This document shows, one piece after another, positions 22,630-33,200 of a DNA stretch of 64,000 nucleotides (the stretch's first letter is position 1; every line of letters starts with the position of its first letter). The notes beneath the pieces were generated by a model that saw nothing but the letters and a program-made list of their open reading frames with translations, was not told where the DNA came from and searched no databases. Source of the stretch: Ailanthus altissimus (taxonomy: Eukaryota; Streptophyta; Magnoliopsida; Sapindales; Simaroubaceae); the NCBI GenBank assembly GCA_946807835.1, contig OX327693.1:9441501-9505500 (forward strand), read 5' to 3'. A program made the position numbers and the translations under genes.

Positions 22630-22688
22630 GCGATAAGTTTCAGAAACATATTACGCCGGATGAAGCCGGCGTAATCTCCCCTTATCGC
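22630..22688. other. GC-rich nested palindrome
   Basis: A perfect 10-bp stem (ATTACGCCGG at 22650-22659, CCGGCGTAAT at 22666-22675) has a 6-nt loop and is nested within GCGATAAG (22630) and CTTATCGC (22681). A third GCGATAAG follows near 22702. It is strongly GC-rich compared with the surrounding DNA and lies in MULE 1 between the short exon and the ULP1-like remnant. Confidence 0.8.
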
Positions 22689-22749
22689 GTCATTTAGCCG
22701 GTGCGATAAGTTTCTATCGTCCCTTAGCATGCTAGCAAAATGGCATTGA

Positions 22750-23370
22750 CAATATACACACACCACTCCTTGAACTTATTATTGATTAATTGAGACCGTG
22801 AACTACTATAATGTGCAAGTGGGGAGAAAGAACGCTTTTATGGTTGTAAGCCTTGGGTTGATGTTGATAAGGTGTGTATATTTTTACACATTCATTCCTT
22901 TATATCAAGTCATTTCAAATATTAACTTTAAGTATATTTGTCTATTTAATCATGTGTATATTCTTATCAATTACCATAACGAGCATTAGGTTGCAATGTA
23001 GGTTGATTTCCTACGGCGATAGGTTGCCATATACGACTTTAGCGCTAGAAGACACGTTAACGAAAATATTGAGGATCATGTTGCATGCTTGTCTAAGTTG
23101 ATGCTATTATATCTCTATTGACCTAGTTCATGTCGATGAGGAGTGATGTGACTTAAAATATTTTGACTTACGATGTGGTAAGACTAAAGGATAGAATGCC
23201 TTAACAAACGGTTAATAGTGGTGATTGTAGGGTGTACACTTGTAAGTATATAGAATTATTATATTAGGGCATAGTTTGGAATTTGGGCCAGACACCGGAC
23301 AATTCTTTAGGGAGAAAATGGTTATTGATTTGTGGTGTAATGAGATGCAATAGTGCACTGACTGTTTCAT
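22750..23370 (+). pseudogene. ULP1-like C48 cysteine protease remnant
   Basis: Pieces of a ULP1/SENP-type peptidase can be read across frames. They are NYHNEH*VAM (catalytic His region, usual HW; the Trp codon is now TAG at 22987), VDFLRR*VAIYDFSARRHVN (Asp at 23035), and NSGDCRVYTCKYIELLY (Cys codon at 23226), then KWLLICG or KMVIDLW depending on frame. The His, Asp and Cys triad positions are all present in order, but two stops and at least one frameshift disable it. Such proteases cleave SUMO or SUMO conjugates. Related transposon-borne copies are known from plant MULEs. Confidence 0.7.
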
Positions 23371-23699
23371 GTTGATTTTTTATGTTCATGACATTTGTGA
23401 TATGTATGATATTGTGTTCATGATTTGGTGATGTTTTTGTGATATTGTCATGTTTATAAAGTTGCAGGTTTGGGAAATGTTGCCGAAATTTTTATAAATA
23501 ACTATAACAAACATAAAAGTCAAATGATATATGTAAACCAAATGAAAAGAAACATGTAAACCAAATGATACATGCTTTCGAAAAAATAAAAAGAAATATG
23601 TAAACAAAATGATACATCAACTTTTATTACAAGTTTCTAATAACGTACTACATATCAGAAAAGATAAAATAAAAAGAAATGAGTAAACTAAATAATACA

Positions 23700-25215
23700 T
23701 AAACTTCGATCAGTAATTATAGCAGGATTTTTACATGGTTATCGGTTATGTCCGTATTGCTTGCATTTACTGCACGCATTCTTCGAAAGCTCCTCATCTT
23801 GGAACTATATACATCTCTCTTTGTGCTTTCTCGACTATCTACGTGTAGTTGTTGGTTGTACTTAAAAATTTTGCACATCGTTTGGAACAATCCAACTTGA
23901 TAGATGGTCAGCAGGATTTATGAAATCATTATATACTATCAATTAAGTCTCAACTGTGTAATAATACGAGAAAAGATTGAGATATTATAATCTGACATGT
24001 CTACAAACAGCCATTGTATGAACATATGGCAGTTGGCAAAAATTAAATTTCCTATAACTATATATATTTGTGGACACGTCGATTATCTTGTTCTTAGTGT
24101 CATCCTTCATAACAAACTTCGAGTTGTCAACTAGATTAACTACCATTCTCATATGCTGATCTTTGTGCTTCCACACCTTATCGTAGGCCCATGTAATCAA
24201 GTAAGTGGTCATTTGTTTTTTTCATCCTCTCTCCTATTATACCACCAATTCTGCATTAACTCTCATATTCATTCAGCTAGTACAGTTATAGGTAGGGAAT
24301 AGGTAGATTTTGCCACTACATTGATACTCTCTGCAATATTAGTAGTTATAATATCATGCCTTCTAAATGCACCCGCTTATTTAGCCCACTAAATGCAACC
24401 AACCTCATCTTCCAAATACTATACTGCTTCAGATTTCATGCCTTACATATTATTCCATTGAATTTGAAAATCACATAATCGATATGCTTTTACAATGAGA
24501 AAATATGCGCCTAGAAATCCATCTATCTTCTTTTTTTCTAGTAGAAAGCTTGAATTTTATAATCAAATTATTGGTGTTAGACATAAATCATTAGGTTCTT
24601 CATTATAATATTCTAACAAGTTGTCGTTGCCTCTTTTTTCTATATCATTTAAACCATCTTCATGATCATCTTCGTTATTATTAGTATTACCTCCATATTC
24701 ATCAACAATACTACCATCAAAATCATACTTAGACCAATCTATCTGGCTGTTATAATGAACATTGGTAGGTTATTATTGTATCTAGGTGGAGAAATATTTT
24801 AGTCGTATGATGTATTGGATGAGACGTTCAAATATGGTAATGTTGGGGCCGTGCAACTAACATGGTTACTACTACTTTGTAGACATGAAGTGGTTATGCG
24901 GCTATCGTTGGCTCTCTATAAGAACTTGAGAAATCTCTTTTACAATTAATTGGTTTAAGATCCGCATTAACACATTATGGTATAAAACGTCTTCTATTAA
25001 CTCCAAATAAAAACTGCACTTTTTGATTACTCTGGATTGTTAATGGTATAGTATTTATTTCTATTATAGGCATTGATATTTTCATAGTGACATTATACTG
25101 CTTAGAATTCACTCCAATTCTATAGCACACTAAATTCTGAAGTTGATCATAAGTCACGTCACTAGGAACTGTCATAGCAACACTTTGGTACACAACATAT
25201 ATCTTTTTGTCATTA
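23700..25215 (-). pseudogene. MURA-like transposase remnant of MULE 1
   Basis: Minus-strand order: an N-terminal segment MTVPSDVTYDQLQNLVCYRI (25193-24975); YRLCDFQIQWNNM near 24480; the conserved block AFRRHDIITTNIAESINVVA and LPITVLAE (24380-24280); VVNLVDNSKFVMKDDTKNKI; a degraded SWIM finger YSYRKFNFCQLPYVHTMA (Cys replaced by Tyr at two positions); and a zinc knuckle CSKCKQYGHNR near 23740-23775. The catalytic core is partly missing and several stops occur, so it is inactive. Confidence 0.8.
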
Positions 25216-25837
25216 ATGGAACTCTCTCATCTTCTCCCAAAACATACTAAAAGTGGCTCAGTCCCCGTAGTACCTAATTAAAGAAAAAACAAATAAAAAT
25301 TATTATTAATTCTTATAAAAAAAATCTAACTTGTGGCGTGATAGGATCCTATCGTGCCATTTTACCTAACGCGCCATGGAACTAGGTATAAGATCTTGGA
25401 AATTTCTAAGTTTTCTTCATGTCCACACCGTAAACCAATGTGTCTCATTTATACATAAATTTGTTTCCAACAAGTTAATATATATTTCCAACAAATGTAT
25501 TTTCAATTTAAAAACTACAACACGTTCCTACATTACATTACAACATAAATGAACATTTAAATCATAAATTCATCTTACCATTTTGTTTAAAAAGTGAAAA
25601 ATCTTGTGACTACTCCGTTCAAATGATAGCAGGATTCCTTTTTTTTGTTGATTTTTTTGGTACGTTTCTGCTAAATAGAAATGAGAGTGAGTGTGTTTTT
25701 TTTATTGGTCAAGTAATATATATGCAGAGGGTATAAGTGTCCAAAATGAATGAGTTTGATAAAAAAAGTTGAAAATTTGAAATGGAGACAAAAAAAGTTA
25801 AGGCCTTCTTAATTTTGGTTATTTGTGAAATTTTTTT

Positions 25838-26110
25838 TTAAAATTATTTGATTTAATCTATTTATATAAATTTATTAAAAATTAAATTAAATTCTTGTAC
25901 AATTGAATTATAATGTGATTTATCACATAAATATTATTTAATAGAAATTATAAATTGTTATACTACATAATTAAATTTTAGGTTTAATTAATTTATATTG
26001 GATAATTTTATTCTAAATATAAATAATTAAAAATACAATTAATTAAGTAATTTAATACAAAATAAAAATTTTATAATAGCATATTTAGTTATACAAAACT
26101 CATATTTTTA
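25838..26110. repeat. AT-rich tandem array, right remnant
   Basis: The motif TTGTACAATTGAATTATAA and AAAAATACAATT-type units resume after MULE 1, so both MULEs appear to have landed in one array. Confidence 0.5.
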
Positions 26111-27050
26111 TTAGATCCAAAATATTAAATAAAAACTTGTCATTATTCTCAAGTAACCTAAACTCAAAAGATAAAACCTCAACTTAAGTTTATATAATAA
26201 AAAAAAGCCCAAGCCCATTAATTATATCAAGAATCGAAATTAAATTAAATTTAACCAGTTCGATTCGACTCTTAAAATATAATCAATCAATTTTTTAATT
26301 TTTTAAAATTAATTGACTTAATTTTGGTTTGATTCTAAGCCAAATCGAACTAAAATCGAAAAATATCCATCCCTAAAAATAACAAAATCCTTTGACTTAT
26401 TTCTTGTTTTCTTTTGCTCTAAAGTTTTTAAAAATAAAATTATTAATTATGTATTATTAAATATAAAATTGTCAAACTGTGTCAAATTTTTTTTGTAAAA
26501 ATAATAAAATATACTTAATGATAGAGTGATTTTGGCCCTATTAATTCTTTAAGGATAACATTGTTAATTATGTATTATTAAGAATAAAATTATTAAATTA
26601 TAAAAAAAGTTAACAATAAAATATATTTAATGATAAAAGAGTTTTAGGTATGATGTTCGTTTTTCTCCATGTTTGCCAATTGAAGCTTCTCAAGTGCCTA
26701 ATCCCCTGCAATAATGCAACTAAAAAGAGACAAATATAAGTAAAAAATGAATTACTACACTTTTTGTTCAATAAGCAAGCACACATGAAGAATCTTCAAA
26801 GTGGCAAAAAAAATATTTCAACTGAAAAAAAAATTAAAATACAGAAGGGAGCATGCAAGTCACCAGTACAACTTCACAACAGCTGAAAAATCAGAAAAAC
26901 AAAAAGAGCCGTCCCTCGAAGAACAATAGCGTAAGAGACGCATCTAATCTAAAGATTGAATGATTTGGGGCCACTCCCAAGAAAATTACAACTATTAAGA
27001 TTAAAAATAAAAAATAAAATAATACAGTTTTCAAAACCACATATAGGACT
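26111..27050. other. AT-rich region downstream of the EPSIN gene
   Basis: No coding support. One possible hAT-MITE end (ATATCCATCCCTA near 26366-26378, preceded by CGAACTAAAATCGAAAAAT) is visible without a clear partner. Expected to hold the polyadenylation site of the EPSIN gene; no unambiguous signal was identified. Confidence 0.4.
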
Positions 27051-27121
27051 AGAAGTTTATCGTAAAAGTTATATGGTAACAGTAGATTTGCTATGCCAAC
27101 CTTTTTTTTCCTCTTAATGTA

Positions 27122-27208
27122 ATTTGTATATACTACTTCCCACCTCAGTGCAGAAAGAAGCTCTTTGTATATACTACTTCCCACCTCAGTACAGAAAAGA
27201 AGCTCTAC
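27122..27208 (-). repeat. Tandem duplication in the EPSIN 3' UTR
   Basis: Two nearly identical copies of TTTGTATATACTACTTCCCA, CCTCAGT[G/A]CAGAAA and GAAGCTCT lie at about 27123-27164 and 27165-27206. The second ends two bases before the TGA stop (27212-27210, minus strand), so the 3' UTR begins with a repeat. Confidence 0.9.
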
Positions 27209-27209
27209 C

Positions 27210-30200
27210 TCATCGGTATCCACCACCATATGGTTGTTGAGGGGAATAACCACCAGCACCCATCATGGGATTATAACCACCCGGCATGGTGGATCCAGGT
27301 GCCATCCCAGTTTGCGGTTGCATCTGAACTCCTTGGTGCATATTCATACCCGCTCCCATATTCATGCTTGTATTCATCCTCATCCCCATGGGTTGATTCA
27401 TGCCTCCATAACCACCCATCCCCATACCCACGCCCATGCCTCCACTGGGATCGCCACTCATACCCATGCCTGCACCGCCACCCATACCCATACCCATTCC
27501 CATGCCCATGCTAGAACCCATCACAGGATTTGCCGCCCATGAAGTGCTAGCACCAGCACGACCTAGCCCAGAACCAGATCCCATAGCTTTTCCCATAGTG
27601 ACAGTAGATGGCACCACAGTCTGTGGAGGTTGTTTCTCCATTCTCTTTTCCTTCCGATTAATGGCATCAAAATCAACTCCAATATCTGCCAGGGGATTTG
27701 CTTTAGCTGCATAGAGGAAAATAATAATCTTAATTTTCTCAGATATTCAACCATCAGAAACTCAATAATACATTTAGTGGCTTCAAAAGAAAGCACTCAC
27801 GTCCAGATATATTCAAATTAACTAGCCCCCTACTAAGTGTGTCGGCCCAAATCGCCGATTTTGGCTCAAACTTATCCTTGGATGGTTGAGATTGGGGAAC
27901 TATAGCAAGCGATCTTGTAGATGGAAGAGCTGGTTGTGAAGATGTTGGAGGATTTGATGCTTGAGGAAGAAAACTCAGTACGTCATTGTTCTGTTGGGGA
28001 GCTGGACCAGTTGCAATTTGATGAGCAACTTGTGAAGCAGCCGGGACTACAGAACCCTGATGCTGTAGGAAGTTCCCGCCGTTAAACTGTGCAGCTGGAG
28101 TTTGATGAACCATGTAGGAAGAGACAGGAGCTGCAGAACTGCCCTGTGAAATGAAGTTACCACTGCTGACCTGTGGAGCTGAGCCAGAAAACATTTGAGG
28201 GGCTGCATTTGACACTACTGGAGTCATAGATCCCATAGTTTGAGGAGCCATGTAGGAAGCCAGAGGAGCCACAGAACTGCCCTGTGAAATGAAGTTTCCA
28301 CCACTAAGCTGTGCAGCTGGCTCAGATGACATCTGAGGGGCAGCATTTGATGCAACTGGAGGCATAAATGACATCTGTGGATGAAAGCTCCCATACATAT
28401 TAGCACTTGAATGTGCAGGTTGGCCAGTTGGAGTTGGAAAGGCTACTTGTGATGAAGGTACAGCAGGTGAAGGTCCAGATGGAGGAAGGATATCTGCCAG
28501 AATATCAGTCTCCTGCTGTGGAGTTGACAGTTCTCGAGGCAAAAACTGTGTGTTTGCTGGAGAAGATTGAACATTGGAGACATTTGGTGCAGAGTATGAA
28601 ATACCATAAAACGAGTTGTCAAAGTTAGTGAGTGATTCCACTTTTGGTGGAGCTGGTTGGGCCATTTCAGTACTTTGGTTCAAGGTAGTACCAAAAGGAG
28701 TAACAGATGCTGAAATATGTTGTTGAGCTGGGGCAGTTTCTGTAGAAGGGATAGCCTTGAATGGAGAGTCCCCAAATGGATCTTCAAATGTCTGCATCAA
28801 AGAAAAATAATTTCATCCAACTATGATGACATATAAATATATATATGGCAACTCCACAGTAATAAGAAGGTTTTCAGTTTCTTTTCACTTACCTAGTCTC
28901 TTAACTCAGTAGTCGGTACACATCACACAACAGATTATGTTCATAATTAACAAGATAAAAATTATACGCGAATTTGAAATTTAAAGACAAAGCACAAAAG
29001 AATTCCATCTAGCCATCATGCAATCATGTCTAGCTAGTGAGCATTTTTTTATAAGAAAAAAGAAGGTTGCATTGAAGTGACAGAATAGAGAAGTGGACTA
29101 CATGTCCACAAACAGAACCAAAAAAAAAAAAAAAAGATTGGAACCCAATATTATCAAAAGAGCATCCTGAAAAACCTATTTGTGAGTAGTAAGTATACTC
29201 AACCATTCCTTAAACCAGAAAAAATCTATACAAAATTATCTCTAAACCCCTTCTAAATTTAAATGTACAAAGAATAAATATTAATCTTGAAATTTTTTTA
29301 AACTCAAGGCCAAAGCAAAGCATAAAGGCAAATCGGCCACCCAAGTCTTCTTCTCTATCTTCACAAGAAGCACGTCTGTTTCTATCTAACCATAATACCC
29401 ATAAAGAGCCGAAACAACACATAAAGGGGTTTTGGCTTTCTTCTTCCCTAGTCAGTAATTATGTTGCGCTATTGGACATCCCTAAAAAATGAAATGGTTC
29501 CACAATGAATATATAGTGCTTTTCCCTCTCAAAATCCCATTATCAATGTCTCTCTTTACACATTATCTTTTTTCACATTCATTTTAATTTCTCCTATGAA
29601 AGGATATACACACACTTTTATGGGTTGTGTGCAATCAGTTAACCATTTGTCACATAACCCACATGATAGTTTACTTTGAAAAATATCACACTAGACCATA
29701 GATATCTCGCGTCGTGTAAGAACTATAAAATTATCACCTGTTGCTTGTGGCAAATTTACCACTAACAGTGTTCCCCTTAACCAGTTTCTCTAGTCTTTTA
29801 ACTAAAGTAAATAAGGAAGTTTGGTTACTGGAAATCAATTTTCTGTAACTCTATCTAAAAGTATGATGGTTCCAAATTCAATATTTGTGCCTTCAAATGG
29901 CTATTGCAGCCGAAAGAGAAACTTGGACACTAGACGAGCAGAATATCACTTCACTAGAGAAATTGAAATGCTCCTAAATTATTAAAACTCTGCTTTATGT
30001 TACATATTAAACCAAGGAAAATGGATTTCAAAAGAATTTCATAATTAAGCATTCATTAAAACTCTGCTTTATGTTATATATTAAACCAAGGAAAATGGAT
30101 TTCAAAAGAGTTTCATAATTAAACACATCACTCTACCTGATTCATAACATTGGATGCTGATTGTGATGCAGTAAATGTGGACACAAAACCCGAGTTTGAA

Positions 30201-33200
30201 TTTGCATCAGCTTCAACAGTAGAGGTTGTAGGCATGGCTGGCATAATGGCCATTGTCTTTGAAGAAAATGGGTCTGACAGAGAGCCCAGCAAGTCCATTT
30301 CAGCACTGTTTGAGGTAGTAGGGGCACCACTGTTTGACATAGTAGCAGAAGCTGACAAAAGATGAGGAAAAAAATTGAGTTTTCGATTATTGGTGGATCA
30401 TTGCAAAATTAGCAGCAATGAAGACAATTATAGTTCGTCAAGAACATTATGTCCAAAATCACATCAAACCCCAAGCTCCTGCCAATCATTGCACATCATA
30501 TCTCATAAAGGAATTGAGTCTTTCTCTAAATATTAAAAAAAAAAGGAAAGGATAATTTATAATTCCCTATTTAACATGAAGTGCCCTCTTCTCCACAACA
30601 ACTATAATTTAAACAGAAAAATGGAACGTGATTAGCTAATCAAATGTCCACGTATATGTAAACCTCTCAAACTCTTCTCAGATGCAGGGGCACAAACCAA
30701 TTATGTTACTACACACAGGAAAGTTAGTTCCTCTTTTGACGGGGATGCATTAATAAATTTCATTCAGAGGTTAGCATACTGGGTTACCATCTTGCTTTTG
30801 TGTGCATGTGCAGAATGCATTCTCACATAATTTAAAATAAGGTCCATTAATGTAGGATGTTTCTATTCCTACATATTAAAATTTGCACTTTGGGAAACAT
30901 TCTCACACAATAGTTAAGACAGAAGTAGATAATTTTGGCTCATAAAGGAGAATTCAAATCAAACTATGTGAGATGGTCAACTGAAAATCAACACAACACG
31001 ACACTAGATCACACTTCCACCTAATCACCTCAATTACGCAATTTTTGAAAATTTAAACTAATTTACATTTTATATTATAGGAATCTCAAAAATAAATGCC
31101 ATTTGAGAAAATAAAAGGTTGAAATATAAATTAGATACAAAACACATAAAAACATTAGTTGATCAACTTAGAAGTCATTCCTTGTGTGAAAAAGGCTTTG
31201 GGAAAAATCAAATTCTTAATATTTCTAGTTCAAATACTCAATCCAAATGAAGCTTAAACTATAAATGCCAAGTGAACCCTTCATGCTTGCCGACGCAACA
31301 TTAAGGATACCCTTGGGAGTTCTTCTATAGGTTCAAAGCGCTAACTCAACTTCTCTGACCCCAAAAAATGCTTTTGTTTGTTTTAGACAAACACTACATG
31401 ATAGACAAAAGAAAAGGGTTTTGGCCATCTGGAAACATGTTTAAAACAAAAGGAACACCCCAACCCAGCCTAATGAATCAAACTTACATGCCATTGCTAT
31501 ACTCCCTCCCAGAAACCAGAGACAAGTGCCTACCATGAATAAACTACCTCAGCACTTGTCGAAGCACTGGTTAAAAGATATCCATGAGGAACAATCTTTA
31601 ATAGCAAAAATATATATTATAATAGTGTATTTCACCAAACAATGGCATGCGTATGGGAATTAGTGTACCTGAAATTGAACCACGTGGATCAAATTCATCC
31701 GAAGACAGAAGTTCCTGATTTGCAGATGTAGAGTTGCCAAAATTGTTAGTTCCTTGGCTCGGATGGTGACTCGCAGGTGGAGAAAAAGATCCATGAGCTG
31801 CTGGTGGAGAAGCAGATCCAGGAGGGGGAGGGGGAGAAGAACCTCCAGAAGCAGCTGGTGGAGAAGCAGTTCCAGGAGCAGCAGATGGAAAAGAAGCTCC
31901 AGGACCAGTGGGTCCCAAATTTTCCCCATTCCCTCTATCAACAATAAGATACTCATGAGTACAAATGTAAGCAAAATCTTACTGCATTCCATATCACACA
32001 ATGATTACCTTTCACTGTGAATGGGGCTTCGAGATTCGCTTACTACTTCATAACTTGGAGGAGCACCAATATTTTGTTCAGAAAATTTCCGCTCCAGCCT
32101 GCCAATACAACAGAAATAGTTTAAACTTTTAAATCATGCCCAATCAGCTTAAAAATAAACCAGGAACATCCAATAACATCAACCAGTAGTGATTATATCC
32201 ACTTAGTTTATACCTTCACCCTCAAGAATGATCATCAGTTCTGAGAAGATAAAATTCATGGACATATATAACCCACAAAAGATTTACTTAATTCCCTCAA
32301 GCTCAAACTACTTGCATGTAAGAGGTGCAGTCCATGTAGGCATTTTTTGATGATTCTTTTTTTATTTTCATTTCCAGCCCAACAGAACAATCTTAGAAAG
32401 GATATAATGAAATTCTTTGATTGGTCTTCCAGAGAAATGTCCTTTTTATTTCACTGATGGGGTCAACAAACAATTAATTATTAATTATAACATATGAAAA
32501 TGGATACCTAAATTCTAAAGTATAAAGAAATAAATAAACAACGAGTTCTTATTCAAACATCCCATGAACTTCAACCAATTCTGCACATACTTGGCAGCTT
32601 GATTGAACCAAGCCTCTGCAATTTCCAAATCCCCCTCTCAATTGGCTTGTTCTCCCCGGTCAGAATAGGTGGGTCAGTTCCTTTCTTTTAGAACTGTACT
32701 TGAGAGTTTCCCACCTCGTATGGCTTGGCTATCAATTCTTTTAGTGGTGGTGTTTTTTTTTTTAATCTACTATATCGAATTGAATGAGATTTCTCACAGA
32801 TCTATCCTTATCCTTTTTTTGTGGGCTAACCAAAAGGGGTTACTTCCATGAGCATGAGTTTCAAACTTAACTTTTCATTAAATTAGGAATTAGTGAAATA
32901 ATCAGCTTTCATTTATCTTTTCTCCCACTGTCAGAAGAATTTCCAGCCCGATACTTGCGCATCCGCCTTTAATCACAATCAATCGGTTTTCTCCACATGC
33001 ATATGAACACAGAAATCAACAAAAGCAGTAACAAAAATCAAAGAGGGCAATGTTATAAGAGCCATATAGTGCCATTTAAACTAATATAGTTCTCACAAAA
33101 CCAGTAATGTAAAGGTCAGAACGTGGATATATACCCAGACGTTAATTGGCTGTCATCATCAAAAGAACGGTTTCTGTCAGAGTTCCTGCCAGAGCCATCT

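Larger units (their letters stand above)
22046..25837. mobile_element. Mutator-like element 1 carrying a ULP1-like gene (KI type)
   Basis: Imperfect terminal inverted repeats of about 120 bp are visible: 22046-22165 against the reverse complement of 25722-25837. Both contain CCTTAACTTTTTT, then TTCATTTTGGA, then ATACCCTCTGCAT. The flanking TSD is not resolvable in the AT-rich array. Inside, a ULP1-like cysteine protease remnant (+) faces a MURA-like transposase remnant (-). This is the arrangement known from ULP-carrying Mutator elements of plants. All coding parts contain stops or frameshifts. Confidence 0.8.

Noticed and set aside
27165..27714. Several plus-strand ORFs (His/Pro/Cys-rich) overlapping the last EPSIN exon
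   Set aside because: They are antisense shadows of the Gly/Met-rich coding repeat; the minus-strand exon is in phase with eleven others and matches a known family.
31660..32020. Overlapping ORFs in other frames around EPSIN exon 9, including an Arg/Ser-rich plus-strand ORF
   Set aside because: They arise from the Pro/Ser/Ala-coding repeats of exon 9; splice phases select the minus-strand frame beginning [10 protein letters not shown].
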